From Cobetia sp. cqz5-12 (GTDB lineage Bacteria; Pseudomonadota; Gammaproteobacteria; Pseudomonadales; Halomonadaceae): DNA of 64,000 bases. Made by a program: the position numbers and the translations under genes. Every line of letters starts with the position of its first letter. Position 1 is the stretch's first letter. The DNA lies in NCBI RefSeq assembly GCF_016495405.1, contig NZ_CP044522.1, forward strand, positions 1,736,001 to 1,800,000, written 5' to 3'. Shown here in pieces: positions 43,861-53,249 of the stretch. A model generated the notes under the pieces. That model saw nothing but the letters and a program-made list of their open reading frames with translations. It was not told where the DNA came from and ran no database searches.

Positions 43861-44733
43861 GAAGATCACGGTGCGATCATTGGCGAGGAAGACGCGGTGT
43901 TCGATGTGATAGCGCACGGCATTGGTCAGCGCCTGAGTCTCGGTATTGCGGCCCGCTGCGACCAGATCTTCCGGGGCGAAGTTGTGTTCGACCCGCTGCA
44001 CGGCCTGATCGATGATCGGCCCTTCGTCGAGATCCGCGGTGACATAGTGAGCGGTGGCCCCGATCAACTTCACGCCTCGCGCGTGTGCCTGGTGATAGGG
44101 CTTGGCGCCCTTGAAGCCCGGCAGGAAGGAGTGGTGGATGTTGATGGCGCGTCCGGCCAGCTTCTGGCACAGCTCATCGGAGAGAATCTGCATGTAGCGC
44201 GCCAGTACCACCAGTTGAGTGCCGGTTTCCTCGACGATGTCCATCAAGGCCGCTTCCTGGCGCGCCTTGGTGTCCTTGGTGATCGGCAGGTAGACGAAGC
44301 GGATGCCTTCGCGCTCGACCATCGGGCGCAGGTCCAGGTGGTTGGAGACGACCGCGGTGATCTGCATGTCCAGCTCACCCTTGCGGTAGTGATAGAGCAG
44401 ATCGTCCAGACAGTGATCGAACTTGGAGACCATGATCAGCACCGGCATCTTGTCCTGGCCACCGTGGATCTGCCATTGCATCTCGAAGGGTGCCGCCACG
44501 TCCTCGAAGGCCTGACGCATCTGGGCGATATCGCCTTCGACGCCTTCATTGAAGCGGAAGCGGGCGCGGAAGAAGAACTGCCCCTTGTCCTCATCATCGT
44601 ATTGCGCCAGCTCACTGATGTAGCACTCATGGGTGGTCAGGAAGGTGGTGATGGCCGCCACGATGCCGGACGTCGCCGGGCAGCTGATGGTGAGAATGAA
44701 GTGATCGTCTGAGGTGCAGGTCGCGTGAGGCAT
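43855..44733 (-). CDS. purU: Formyltetrahydrofolate deformylase
   Basis: The 292-residue protein has an N-terminal ACT domain ([26 protein letters not shown]) and a C-terminal formyltransferase-like domain with [49 protein letters not shown] and [10 protein letters not shown], which hold the catalytic Asn, His and Asp. It hydrolyses 10-formyl-tetrahydrofolate to formate and tetrahydrofolate. Upstream of folD on the same strand, it completes the oxidation of methyl groups and recycles folate. GGAG precedes the ATG; an AACAACAA motif lies in the leader. Confidence 0.93.
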   Translation of the reverse strand: MPHATCTSDDHFILTISCPATSGIVAAITTFLTTHECYISELAQYDDEDKGQFFFRARFRFNEGVEGDIAQMRQAFEDVAAPFEMQWQIHGGQDKMPVLIMVSKFDHCLDDLLYHYRKGELDMQITAVVSNHLDLRPMVEREGIRFVYLPITKDTKARQEAALMDIVEETGTQLVVLARYMQILSDELCQKLAGRAINIHHSFLPGFKGAKPYHQAHARGVKLIGATAHYVTADLDEGPIIDQAVQRVEHNFAPEDLVAAGRNTETQALTNAVRYHIEHRVFLANDRTVIFK

Positions 44734-45186
44734 TCTGGGCTCCGATGTCGGCAGAGAGGCATTGTTGTTGTGATGTGAAGAGTTTCATTCACTGACGTGG
44801 CTGTGGCTCGGTTATTTCCTGCCAGTGACTTAATTTTCTTCTCAAGTAAATAACAATGTTTTTCTGGCGCTGGGTCAAGCCTGATCGACGCGCCAGTCGA
44901 CGTTAGCGTCCATGAAATGAAGACAATCATTCACTGGTGAATCTTTTGGCACTTCAGGGGACCGCGGAGCAGGGAAAGACATGAGACGGGCGAGGGTGGG
45001 ACAGGTGGCCAATGAGACACGCTCGTCTCGGGATGGCTACAACTTTCGGATAAGGTGAAAGAAATCGTCATGTCAGGGATCGGCAATTGCGAGCTTGAAT
45101 ATCAACACGTTAGTGTCTGCTCAAGACAAACCTCGAGGGATGCCCTCCAGGACCCGGTATTCATGCAAGACGATGAGGTAGACACG
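44734..45186. other. Intergenic region upstream of purU and the repeat protein
   Basis: About 450 bases without a convincing gene. It is AT-richer near 44,820-44,860, where the purU promoter probably lies. No riboswitch or RNA gene was recognised. Confidence 0.4.
44762..44769 (-). promoter_or_regulatory. AACAACAA leader motif, purU
   Basis: An exact AAYAAYAA match about 30 bases before the purU start codon. Hfq/Crc-type control inferred. Confidence 0.45.
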
Positions 45187-45531
45187 ATGCGCAAGTTGAC
45201 GATCGCAGCACTGATGGTGGCCAGCATGGCCGGTTCCTCCGTAGCACTGGCCGGCAATCCGACGCTTGAGGCTCACAAGGACAGCGCCAAGGCTCAGTAC
45301 TCCCAGACCAAGGACGGCGCCAAGTCCCAGTACTCTCAGACCAAGGACGGCGCCAAGTCTGCCGCCCAGACTCACAAGGCCACGGCTAGCAGCAAGGTAT
45401 CGGACAAGACATCCCACGCCACCCAGGCGGCCAAGTCAGCCAAGACCAATGCCAGTCACAAGGCGAGCGATACCCAGTCTCGTTACCAGAAGAAGAGCTA
45501 CGCCGACGTGCTCAAGAACGAGCGCCATTGA
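45187..45531 (+). CDS. Small exported protein with Lys/Ala/Ser repeats
   Basis: The 114-residue protein has a signal peptide (KLTIAALMVASMAGSSVALA) and a mature part made of short repeats (AQYSQTKDGAKS twice in a row, then SAAQTHKATASSK and ATQAAKSAKTNASHKASD). It is basic, without Cys or aromatic core, probably disordered or helical in the periplasm. No family is recognised. GAGGT precedes the ATG at 45,187; the frame extends upstream to 45,055 without export features. Confidence 0.65.
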   Translation: MRKLTIAALMVASMAGSSVALAGNPTLEAHKDSAKAQYSQTKDGAKSQYSQTKDGAKSAAQTHKATASSKVSDKTSHATQAAKSAKTNASHKASDTQSRYQKKSYADVLKNERH

Positions 45532-45576
45532 GGCATGACATCGCTGCCTGATGGCAGCTGAGTGTCCCGGATGATG

Positions 45577-45612
45577 AAAGCCCCCCGCAGCCAATGGTTG
45601 CCGGGGGCTTTT
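45577..45612 (+). terminator. Terminator after the repeat-protein gene
   Basis: AAAGCCCCCCGCAGCC...GGTTGCCGGGGGCTTTT near-perfect stem with a T-run, about 45 bases after the stop. Confidence 0.85.
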
Positions 45613-46167
45613 GCGTTTCGGCCTCTTTTGTTCAGGTCTTGCCTCCTGCCGCTGTGGCCGAGCCCTTTGCGTCAGGCCCTCGGGTCCAGGGCATTTGCGT
45701 CAAGCCCTTGGGTCCAGGCTCTTGGGGCAGCGCCTTGGCGTCTTGCTCATGACGACAAGCCGTAAGGAGCGAGTGGATCTCAGCGTTCTCGAAAGCGCGA
45801 CCTTCACGCCGTGCCGGGTGTCTTTCGGGCATGTCGACTTCATCGCGTGGCGAAGTGCTCAGCTCGCCATCTTCAAATGAACGTCAATCAGCGGTGGAGC
45901 AGGCTTCGATAGCGGGGCATCACGGGTCATCACGGGGATTGGCGACCCCGGGGCGGGCCGTTATCGGGAAATACATATGGAAATTCATATTTCCGTATGC
46001 ACACGAAAGTCCCCTCGTCATGCGCATTCCTGAGGAATGTCTTCGGACTGTCATGCGAGCGCATCACATTCGCAATGCAAGCGTCATCCAATCTTCATAC
46101 GAAGCGCCTACTTTACATCCGCAGCTGGATCTCGGTTCGAACGAAAAAAACTCAAGGGGCAGGGAAT
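45613..46167. other. Intergenic region upstream of the first phnD
   Basis: About 550 bases without a gene I can support. It contains a degenerate duplication (TTTGCGTCAGGCCCTCGGGT-type unit near 45,667 and 45,700). An AT-rich imperfect dyad GGAAATA...TATTTCC (45,967-45,994) could be a regulator site for the transporter genes. I see no convincing Pho box. Confidence 0.4.
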
Positions 46168-47115
46168 ATGAAGACGCTTGGCTTGGTGGTAGGCGCGATG
46201 ATGCTGGTTCCTTCGATGGCACAGGCGGCGTTCAGTCTGGATAGCCGTTACAACGATGCCGATGGTGATCTGGTGGCGGACATTCCGACGGATGCCTCAC
46301 AGCTCAAGGACCCGAGCACGCTGGTATTTGCCTATACGCCGGTGGAAGACCCGGCGGTCTATGCCGATGCCTGGTCTGACTTCCTGGATTACCTGGCCGA
46401 GAAGACCGGCAAGAAGGTGCAGTTCTTCCCGGTACAGTCCAATGCCGCCCAGATCGAGGCCATGCGTGCGGGTCGTCTGCATATCGCCGGCTTCAATACC
46501 GGTTCCAACCCGCTGGCCGTGGCCTGTGCCGGCTATCGTCCGTTCACCATGATGGCGGCGGCGGATGGCAGCTACGGCTACGAGATGGAAATCATCACCT
46601 ACCCGGGGTCCGGTATCGACAAGGTCGAGGACATCAAGGGCAAGGAAATGGCCTTCACCTCCGAGACCTCCAACTCCGGCTTCAAGGCCCCGTCCGCCAT
46701 CCTCAAGGCGGATTACGGCATGGTCGCCGGCACCGATTTCACGCCGGTGTTCTCCGGCAAGCATGACAATTCCATTCTCGGCGTCGCCAACCACGATTAC
46801 GTCGCTGCCGCCGTTGCCAATTCAGTGATGGGTCGCATGGAAGATCGCGGCGTGATCAAGGCGGACCAGATCAAGACGCTCTATACCTCCCAGACCTTCC
46901 CGACCACCAGCTACGGGGTCGCCTACAACCTGACGCCGGAATTGCAGGAAAAGATCAAGGACGCCTTCATGAGCTTCCCCTGGGAAGGCTCCTCACTGGC
47001 GGCGGAGTTCTCCGAGTCCGGTGAAGCGCAGTTCGTGCCGATCTCCTTCCAGAAGGAGTGGGAAGTCATCCGCAAGATCGATGACGCCAACAACGTTCAA
47101 TACAACTGCCGCTGA
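46168..47115 (+). CDS. Phosphonate-type ABC transporter binding protein (PhnD family), copy 1
   Basis: The 315-residue periplasmic protein has a signal peptide ending MVPSMAQA. A DADGDLVADIPTD segment resembles a calcium-binding loop. The PhnD core includes [53 protein letters not shown] and [13 protein letters not shown]. PhnD-type proteins bind phosphonates, phosphite or phosphate; the ligand here is unknown. GGGGCAGGGA precedes the ATG. A highly similar second copy follows, then phnC and two phnE genes. Confidence 0.85.
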   Translation: MKTLGLVVGAMMLVPSMAQAAFSLDSRYNDADGDLVADIPTDASQLKDPSTLVFAYTPVEDPAVYADAWSDFLDYLAEKTGKKVQFFPVQSNAAQIEAMRAGRLHIAGFNTGSNPLAVACAGYRPFTMMAAADGSYGYEMEIITYPGSGIDKVEDIKGKEMAFTSETSNSGFKAPSAILKADYGMVAGTDFTPVFSGKHDNSILGVANHDYVAAAVANSVMGRMEDRGVIKADQIKTLYTSQTFPTTSYGVAYNLTPELQEKIKDAFMSFPWEGSSLAAEFSESGEAQFVPISFQKEWEVIRKIDDANNVQYNCR

Positions 47116-47157
47116 ACCCCGCAAGAGGTAGCAGGCAGTGACATGACGGGCGTAACG

Positions 47158-47200
47158 CGACCTCCCGCTGGGTTGCCATGTGTGGCTGGACGGGAGGTCG
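47158..47200 (+). terminator. Hairpin between the two phnD-like genes
   Basis: CGACCTCCCG and its complement form a perfect 10-bp stem with a 23-base loop. There is no T-run. It may lower read-through from copy 1 into copy 2 or stabilise the copy 1 mRNA. Confidence 0.5.
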
Positions 47201-47382
47201 TGAAAGGCCTAGGTCGTAAAGGGCAAAGGTCGTGAAGGAAGCAGACTCTGAACGCCAGCGCCGCCAGTCTGAAATATTGGCTTATATGGATCAGTGAATA
47301 TTGTCGGGTGGCGTTGCCAGCTGATGATATCTGTCCCGCGCGCGAGGCGAGGGGCAGATCAGAGAACACACGGGAGAAGGGA

Positions 47383-48330
47383 ATGAAGCGTCTTGGATGG
47401 TGGTTGGGATCATTGCTGTTGGTGCCGACGCTGGCGCAAGCACAGTTCAGTCTGGGCGAACGCTATAGCGATGCCGATGGCGACATGGTGGCGGATATCC
47501 CGACGGACCCCGCTCAGTTGAAAGACCCCGACACCCTGGTCTTTGCCTATACCCCGGTGGAAGACCCGGCAGTCTATGCCGACGCCTGGTCTGATTTCCT
47601 GGAGTATCTGGCCGAGAAGACCGGCAAGAAGGTGCAGTTCTTCCCGGTGCAGTCCAACGCTGCCCAGATCGAGGCCATGCGTGCCGGCCGTCTGCAGATC
47701 GCCGGCTTCAATACCGGTTCCACCCCGCTGGCGGTGGCCTGTGCCGGCTTCCGCCCCTTCACCATGATGGCCGCGGACGATGGCTCCTTCGGTTACGAGA
47801 TGGAAATCATTACCTACCCGGGCTCGGGGATCGACAAGGTCGAGGACATCAAGGGTCGCGAGATGGCCTTCACCTCCGAGACATCGAATTCCGGCTACAA
47901 GGCACCGTCGACGATTCTGAAGTCCGACTACGGCATGGTCGCCGGTAGCGACTACACCCCCGTGTTCTCCGGCAAGCATGACAACTCGGTCCTCGGTGTC
48001 GCGAACAAGGACTACCCGGCAGCCGCGATCGCCAACAAGGTCGCTCGTCGCATGGAGCAGCGCGGTGTGATCAAGCCTGAACAGCTCAAGACGCTGTATA
48101 CCTCCCAGACCTTCCCGACCACCAGTTACGGCGTGGCGTACAACCTGACGCCGGAATTGCAGGACAAGATCAAGGACGCCTTCGCGACCTTCCCGTGGGA
48201 AGGCTCGTCTCTGGCAGAAGAATTCACCCCGGTGGGGGAAACCCGGTTCATCCCGATTTCCTTCAAGAAGGAGTGGGAAGTCATCCGCAAGATCGACGCG
48301 GCGAACAACGTTCAATACCACTGCCGTTGA
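47383..48330 (+). CDS. Phosphonate-type ABC transporter binding protein (PhnD family), copy 2
   Basis: The 315-residue paralogue of the preceding gene is of equal length and very similar along its whole span, differing mostly in the signal peptide ([15 protein letters not shown]) and scattered positions. It keeps [27 protein letters not shown] and [27 protein letters not shown] precedes the ATG. It is 22 bases before phnC, so this copy is the one most tightly coupled to the ATPase and permeases. Confidence 0.86.
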   Translation: MKRLGWWLGSLLLVPTLAQAQFSLGERYSDADGDMVADIPTDPAQLKDPDTLVFAYTPVEDPAVYADAWSDFLEYLAEKTGKKVQFFPVQSNAAQIEAMRAGRLQIAGFNTGSTPLAVACAGFRPFTMMAADDGSFGYEMEIITYPGSGIDKVEDIKGREMAFTSETSNSGYKAPSTILKSDYGMVAGSDYTPVFSGKHDNSVLGVANKDYPAAAIANKVARRMEQRGVIKPEQLKTLYTSQTFPTTSYGVAYNLTPELQDKIKDAFATFPWEGSSLAEEFTPVGETRFIPISFKKEWEVIRKIDAANNVQYHCR

Positions 48331-48352
48331 TCGGCAGGGGCGGGAGTCAAAC

Positions 48353-49177
48353 GTGCTGAAACTAGAGAAAGTCACCAAGACCTACAAGACGGGCGATCTG
48401 GCGCTCAACGCCGTCAGTCTTGAGGTACCGGCAGGGCAGGTGGTCGGGTTGATCGGCCCGTCAGGGGCGGGCAAGTCTACCTTGATCCGCTGCATCAACC
48501 GGTTGGTCGAGCCGACTTCCGGCGAGATCAGTCTGGCCGGCGAGTCCCTGACGGGCCTCAAGGGGAGCGATCTGCGCCGCGTCCGGCGACGTATCGGGAT
48601 GATCTTCCAGGAATATGCGCTGGTCGAGCGACTCACGGTGATGGAAAACGTGCTGTCCGGCCGTCTGGGCTATGTCTCCTACTGGCGTTCGCTGTTGCGT
48701 CGCTATCCGGCAGACGATGTGCAGCAGGCGTTTGCATTGCTGGAGCGGGTGGGGCTGGCGGGGCGTCACGACAAGCGTGCCGATGAGTTGTCCGGTGGCC
48801 AGCGTCAGCGTGTCGGCATCGCGAGGGCACTGGAGCAGAATCCGGAGCTGTTGCTGGTCGATGAGCCGACTGCCTCGCTGGATCCCAAGACATCACGTCA
48901 GATCATGCGCCTGATCCAGGGCATGTGTCGTGAGCGTGGCTTGCCGGCGATCATCAACATCCACGACGTGATGCTGGCCCGTAACTTCACGGACCGCCTG
49001 ATCGGTCTGCGCGCGGGTGAGGTGGTCTTCGATGGTCCTCCCGATGCGCTGACCGAAGATGTCCTGACCACCATCTATGGCGCCGAGGACTGGACGCAAC
49101 TCAACGAAGAGAAGGGTGAAGACGCGCTGGAGGACGCCGAGGAGATGCCCGCCGAGGCCATGGTGGCGATGTCATGA
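48353..49177 (+). CDS. phnC: Phosphonate-type ABC transporter ATPase
   Basis: The 274-residue ABC ATPase has Walker [10 protein letters not shown], the signature [17 protein letters not shown], Walker [14 protein letters not shown] and the switch His in INIHDVMLA. It begins with GTG after GGGAG. Sequence layout ([33 protein letters not shown]) is typical of PhnC. It ends inside the start of the first permease gene and has an acidic tail. Confidence 0.92.
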   Translation: MLKLEKVTKTYKTGDLALNAVSLEVPAGQVVGLIGPSGAGKSTLIRCINRLVEPTSGEISLAGESLTGLKGSDLRRVRRRIGMIFQEYALVERLTVMENVLSGRLGYVSYWRSLLRRYPADDVQQAFALLERVGLAGRHDKRADELSGGQRQRVGIARALEQNPELLLVDEPTASLDPKTSRQIMRLIQGMCRERGLPAIINIHDVMLARNFTDRLIGLRAGEVVFDGPPDALTEDVLTTIYGAEDWTQLNEEKGEDALEDAEEMPAEAMVAMS

Positions 49178-49992
49178 GTACCTCCTTGAGCACTTCGTCC
49201 AACCCGACGCAGTGGCGGCGACCGCCGGTCATGTTCAAGCGTCGCTGGCACGGCTATCTGTTTCTCGCGGCAATCGTGATCTATCTGATAACGGCGACCT
49301 GGTCCATCGAGGTGGATTGGGGGCGTGTGCAGGAAGGCATGGCCCGCGGCTGGCGCTTCCTGCAGGGCTTTTTGGTCCCGGATTTCACGACGCGCTGGCG
49401 TGATATCCAGCAAGGGCTGATCGAGAGCCTGACCATGACCTGGACCTCGACGCTGGCGGGTATCCTGATCTCGATTCCCATCGGGATCGGCGCAGCACGC
49501 AATCTGGCGCCGGCGCCGATCTACTTCCTGTGCCGCTCCATCATCACGTTGTCGCGCTCCTTCCAGGAAATCATCATCGCCATCCTGCTGGTGGCCATGT
49601 TCGGTTTCGGGCCCTTCGCGGGTTTCCTGACGCTGACGTTCGCCAGCATCGGCTTCGTCGCCAAACTGCTGGCCGAGGAGATCGAGGCCTGTGAGGCCGT
49701 GCAGATCGAGGCGATTCGTGCCACCGGTGCCGGCTGGTGGCAGGTGGTCAACTATGCCGTGCAGCCCCAGGTCATGCCGCGCCTGATCGGCTTGTCGCTC
49801 TATCGTCTCGACATCAATTTCCGTGAGTCCTCGGTGATCGGCATCGTCGGCGCGGGCGGGATCGGCGCGACACTCAACACGGCGATCGATCGCTACGAAT
49901 ACGATTCCGCCGGCGCCATCCTGATCATGATCATCGCCATCGTGCTGGTGGTGGAATATTCCTCTTCCTATATCCGTCGGTGGGTGCAATGA
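49174..49992 (+). CDS. phnE: Phosphonate-type ABC permease, first copy
   Basis: The 272-residue permease has about six hydrophobic segments, a short basic N-terminus and the PhnE-type EAA loop ([35 protein letters not shown]). It is coupled to phnC by an ATGA overlap and overlaps the second permease similarly. With its partner it would form the membrane channel of the uptake system. Confidence 0.9.
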   Translation: MSTSLSTSSNPTQWRRPPVMFKRRWHGYLFLAAIVIYLITATWSIEVDWGRVQEGMARGWRFLQGFLVPDFTTRWRDIQQGLIESLTMTWTSTLAGILISIPIGIGAARNLAPAPIYFLCRSIITLSRSFQEIIIAILLVAMFGFGPFAGFLTLTFASIGFVAKLLAEEIEACEAVQIEAIRATGAGWWQVVNYAVQPQVMPRLIGLSLYRLDINFRESSVIGIVGAGGIGATLNTAIDRYEYDSAGAILIMIIAIVLVVEYSSSYIRRWVQ

Positions 49993-50813
49993 CAGTCATG
50001 ACAGACAGTTCCCCGTCTCACGCCCCTGTCTGGCAGCGTTCTTCGTCGCGTCAGCGCCTGGTAAAGTGGGTTGGCCTGTTCTGGCTGGTGGCGTTCAGCG
50101 TCTACTGCTGGCAGGTGATGAATGAAGACACCATCTGGGCCTTCGTGGAGGATGCGCCCGCCCAGGCAGCCGATATCGGCGAACGCATGTTCCCGCCTGA
50201 GTGGAGCTATCTGGGGCGCCTGTGGCAGCCGCTGTGGGACACCCTCAACATGGCGACGCTGGGCACCGTGCTCGGCGTGATCATGGCCGTGCCGGTCGCC
50301 TTCCTTGCCGCCAGCAACACCACGCCGAGCGTGCGCTTCATCCGTCCACTGGCGCTGCTGATCATCGTGGCCTCACGTTCGATCAACTCGTTGATCTGGG
50401 CGCTGCTGCTGGTCGCCATCATCGGCCCGGGGCTGCTGGCGGGGGTGATCGCCATCGGGCTGCGCTCCATCGGCTTCGTCGCCAAGCTGCTCTACGAAGC
50501 CATCGAGGAGATCGATGAGCGTCAGGTCGATGCCGTACGGGCCACCGGTGCCTCGGGGCTGCAGGTGATGAACTATGCCGTGGTGCCGCAGATTCTGCCG
50601 GCCTTCTGGGGCATCAGCGTGTTCCGCTGGGACATCAACATCCGCGAGTCGACGATTCTGGGGCTGGTCGGGGCCGGTGGACTGGGGCTCAATCTGCAGT
50701 CCTCGCTCAACGTGCTGGCGTGGAACCAGGTCAGCATGATCTTCGTGGTGATCCTGTTGACCGTGATCGCCTCCGAGTGGGTGTCGGCCAGGGTGCGCCA
50801 GGCCGTGTTGTAA
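49989..50813 (+). CDS. phnE: Phosphonate-type ABC permease, second copy
   Basis: The 274-residue permease is related to the preceding one, with the EAA loop LLYEAIEEIDERQVDAVRATGASGLQVMNYAVVPQ and six hydrophobic segments. The ATG at 49,989 overlaps the previous stop; an in-frame GTG at 49,980 is less likely. It ends the transporter operon, before a strong hairpin. Two different PhnE subunits per system are common in this transporter type. Confidence 0.9.
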   Translation: MTVMTDSSPSHAPVWQRSSSRQRLVKWVGLFWLVAFSVYCWQVMNEDTIWAFVEDAPAQAADIGERMFPPEWSYLGRLWQPLWDTLNMATLGTVLGVIMAVPVAFLAASNTTPSVRFIRPLALLIIVASRSINSLIWALLLVAIIGPGLLAGVIAIGLRSIGFVAKLLYEAIEEIDERQVDAVRATGASGLQVMNYAVVPQILPAFWGISVFRWDINIRESTILGLVGAGGLGLNLQSSLNVLAWNQVSMIFVVILLTVIASEWVSARVRQAVL

Positions 50814-50870
50814 CCTGGTCCATCCCCGGATCCAGACCCTGAGGCATGGCCGCAACACGCTCAAAACAAG

Positions 50871-50917
50871 ACGCCAACACCTCTGTCGCGTGCAATGCGC
50901 ACAGAGGTGCTGGCGTT
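50871..50917. terminator. Bidirectional terminator between phnE and LysR gene
   Basis: ACGCCAACACCTCTGT and its near-complement form a 16-bp stem with one mismatch and a 15-base loop containing GTGCAATGCGC. It lies between convergent genes. Confidence 0.8.
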
Positions 50918-50994
50918 ATGGTTGCGGCAATTGTCTCGCCAGATCGACAGACGGCGCGCCGACAAATGACGAGGCTGCTGTCCTTGAGCCCTGA

Positions 50995-51885
50995 TCAGGC
51001 CGATTCGCTGAAGGTCTCGACCAGGTGCTGGGCAAACGCCTGCACGCGACGTGGTTGGGCGCGTGCAGGCGGAAACAGCAGCTGCAGCGGCGAGGGCGGC
51101 GCGGCATGTTCCGGCAGCAGTTCGATCAGGCGGCCCGCACGGATATCCTCCGTCACATCGACTTCCGATTTCAGGGCGATGCCCAATCCTTCCAGGCACC
51201 ATTGGCGCACCAGTTCGCCGTCATTGGCGATCCGGTTACCCCTGACGGTGACGATCTGCGGCACCTTGTGACTGCCGAAGCGCCACTCGTTGTCGAGGCT
51301 CTTGCCGAAGCGCATCACCAGGCAGTTGTGGTGCTTGAGATCCACCGGCGTCAGCGGTGCTGGATGCTGCGCCAGATAGGCGGGGGAGGCGCACAGCAGG
51401 CGGCGTTTCTGGCCCAGATGTCGCACGCGCAGCGTGCTGTCCATGATGGTGCCGAAGCGCAAGGCAAGATCGATCCCCTGGCCGACGATATCCACGTAGC
51501 TGTCTGACAGCAGCAGTTCTATCTCGATGGTGGGGTGCAGCTGCTGGAATTCGGTGATGGCGCGTGACAGGGCATTGCGGCCCAGGTCGCTGGGCGCACT
51601 GATACGAATGCGGCCGGTGAGGGTCTGGGCGCCCAGGCGGATGCGGGTCTCCAGTTCCGACACGCTATCGAGTAGGCCGCGAGCTTCTTCCCTCAGTGTT
51701 CGGCCTTCTTCGGTCAGGCTGATGGCGCGCGTGGTGCGGTTGAGCAGGACCACCCCGTAATGGGCTTCCAGCGCGGCGAGGCGCTCGGACACGGTGGTGG
51801 GCGACAGCCCCGTCTCGCGTCCTGCCGCGGTCAGGCTGCCTTTCTCGATGATGGTAAGGAACAGGGCGATATTATCCAGCAGCAT
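50995..51885 (-). CDS. LysR family transcriptional regulator
   Basis: The 296-residue regulator has the helix-turn-helix MLLDNIALFLTIIEKGSLTAAGRETGLSPTTVSERLAALE and the LysR effector domain, with conserved ISAPSDLGRNAL and DLALRFGTIMDSTLRVRHLG stretches of the CrgA/DsdC-like subgroup. The start at 51,885 fits the family; the frame continues upstream without support. It diverges from the ABM monooxygenase gene, a likely target. Confidence 0.88.
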   Translation of the reverse strand: MLLDNIALFLTIIEKGSLTAAGRETGLSPTTVSERLAALEAHYGVVLLNRTTRAISLTEEGRTLREEARGLLDSVSELETRIRLGAQTLTGRIRISAPSDLGRNALSRAITEFQQLHPTIEIELLLSDSYVDIVGQGIDLALRFGTIMDSTLRVRHLGQKRRLLCASPAYLAQHPAPLTPVDLKHHNCLVMRFGKSLDNEWRFGSHKVPQIVTVRGNRIANDGELVRQWCLEGLGIALKSEVDVTEDIRAGRLIELLPEHAAPPSPLQLLFPPARAQPRRVQAFAQHLVETFSESA

Positions 51886-52007
51886 TGTACGGTTTTTCCG
51901 AATTATCTTTGCGTAAGTTGGATGTTTATACGGCTGAGGCTTGTGACTAGGATGGCCACATCGCTTGCAAAACTCAAGCTTCCCGATCACGTCACGGAGT
52001 GCCTTTC

Positions 52008-52298
52008 ATGCCCCAGCTGACCATCATCGCCAATATCCATGCCAAGCCGGACCAGATCGAGCAGGTCAAGGCAGCGCTTCTTGCACTGGTGCCCATTACC
52101 CGTGCCGAGGAAGGCTGCCTTGGCTACACCCTGCACCAGAACAACGATAACCCGGCGCACTTCACCTTTCATGAGAACTGGGCCTCGCGGGAACTCTGGC
52201 AGCAGCACATGCAGGCCCCGCACCTGGAAGAGTACATGGCAGCGACGGAAGGCGCGGTCAGCGAATTCACCCTGCAGGAAATGACCGCCTTCGACTGA
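52008..52298 (+). CDS. Putative quinol monooxygenase (ABM domain), second copy
   Basis: The 96-residue protein has the ABM fold of YgiN-like proteins: LTIIANIHAKPDQIEQVKAALLALVPITRAEEGCLGYTLHQNNDNPAHFTFHENWASRELWQQHMQ in consecutive strands and helices. Family members oxidise quinols or protect against them; the substrate here is unknown. GGAG precedes the ATG at 52,008. It diverges from a LysR gene of the type that often controls quinone-related genes. Confidence 0.82.
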   Translation: MPQLTIIANIHAKPDQIEQVKAALLALVPITRAEEGCLGYTLHQNNDNPAHFTFHENWASRELWQQHMQAPHLEEYMAATEGAVSEFTLQEMTAFD

Positions 52299-52397
52299 GA
52301 GGCGGGCCCTGGCCTTGGATATGGGCCCTGGCTTACCACCGCGGCCATGCAGGCCTGCTCGCTTTCTTTCTCCTTCAATAACCCACTCGAGGCAGTC

Positions 52398-53126
52398 ATG
52401 TCAGATCCCATCCGTATCGGCCATATCGCGTTGTCCTTCCACGAGGTCAGTGCTCGGGAAGTGGCGCGTGTTCTGGAGAGCCACGGCCATGAGGTGACCT
52501 TCGCCTCTGCTCCTCACGAAGAGGCCTTCGCGATGCTGGGGCGAGGGGAGGTCGACATTCTGGCCTCCGCCTGGTTGCCGTCGAGTCATGAGACCTACCT
52601 GGCCCCCATGCTGGAGGACTTCGACAAGATCGCCGTCATCTATGAACCGTATTGCCTCTGGGGAGTGCCGGATTACGTGCCACAAAGCGCGGTGGCAAGC
52701 GTTACGGACCTGCTGCTGGAGCCGGCGCTCAGCAAGATGGAGCTGATCATCCAGGGCATCAACCCGGGGGCCGGCATCAGTCGCTTCTCGGCCGAGATGA
52801 TGAAGCAATATGGTCTGGACGCCGCCGGGTATGTCTTCCGCACCGGCAGCGAAGCGGATTGCTTCGATCGTTACGAAGCGGCGGTAGCGCAGGGGCGTTG
52901 GGTCGTGGTGCCGCTGTGGCATCCGCAGTTTCTGCATCACCGCTACCGGATTCGCGCCCTCAAGGAGCCCAAGGGGCTTCTGGGCACCCGGGATGACGCC
53001 ACGCTGGTGGTGCGCAAGGAGGCTCGCCTGCGCATCGGCGCCGCGGCCCTCAAGGATCTCTCTCAGCTCTACATCGGCAATCCTCGCTTGAGCGAACTGG
53101 AAGACGACCTGCGTCGCCGCGCCTGA
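52398..53126 (+). CDS. Betaine/choline-type (OpuAC) substrate-binding protein without a signal peptide
   Basis: The 242-residue protein has the OpuAC/ProX fold: IRIGHIALSFHEVSAREVARVLESHGHEV at the start, EVDILASAWLPSSHETYLAP, INPGAGISRFSAEMMKQYGL, and WVVVPLWHPQFLHHRYRIRAL. Trp and Tyr residues could form the aromatic cage for quaternary ammonium ligands. The N-terminus is MSDPIRIGHIALSF, without a signal peptide, so it may be cytoplasmic or act as a sensor. No permease genes are adjacent. Confidence 0.78.
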   Translation: MSDPIRIGHIALSFHEVSAREVARVLESHGHEVTFASAPHEEAFAMLGRGEVDILASAWLPSSHETYLAPMLEDFDKIAVIYEPYCLWGVPDYVPQSAVASVTDLLLEPALSKMELIIQGINPGAGISRFSAEMMKQYGLDAAGYVFRTGSEADCFDRYEAAVAQGRWVVVPLWHPQFLHHRYRIRALKEPKGLLGTRDDATLVVRKEARLRIGAAALKDLSQLYIGNPRLSELEDDLRRRA

Positions 53127-53249
53127 TCCGTCGCGCCTGAATTCAGACATACCACGGGCGATGGTCACGTCACCGCCCAGTCTCTTCATCTCATCATCAT
53201 CGACCCTGCCGGTGCACGCACAGCGCCAACCGGCGGGCTAGGAGCCCCC

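Noticed and set aside
46040..46140. Possible Pho box before the first phnD-like gene
   Set aside because: One CTGTCAT half-site is present (near 46,048), but no second half at the right spacing was found.
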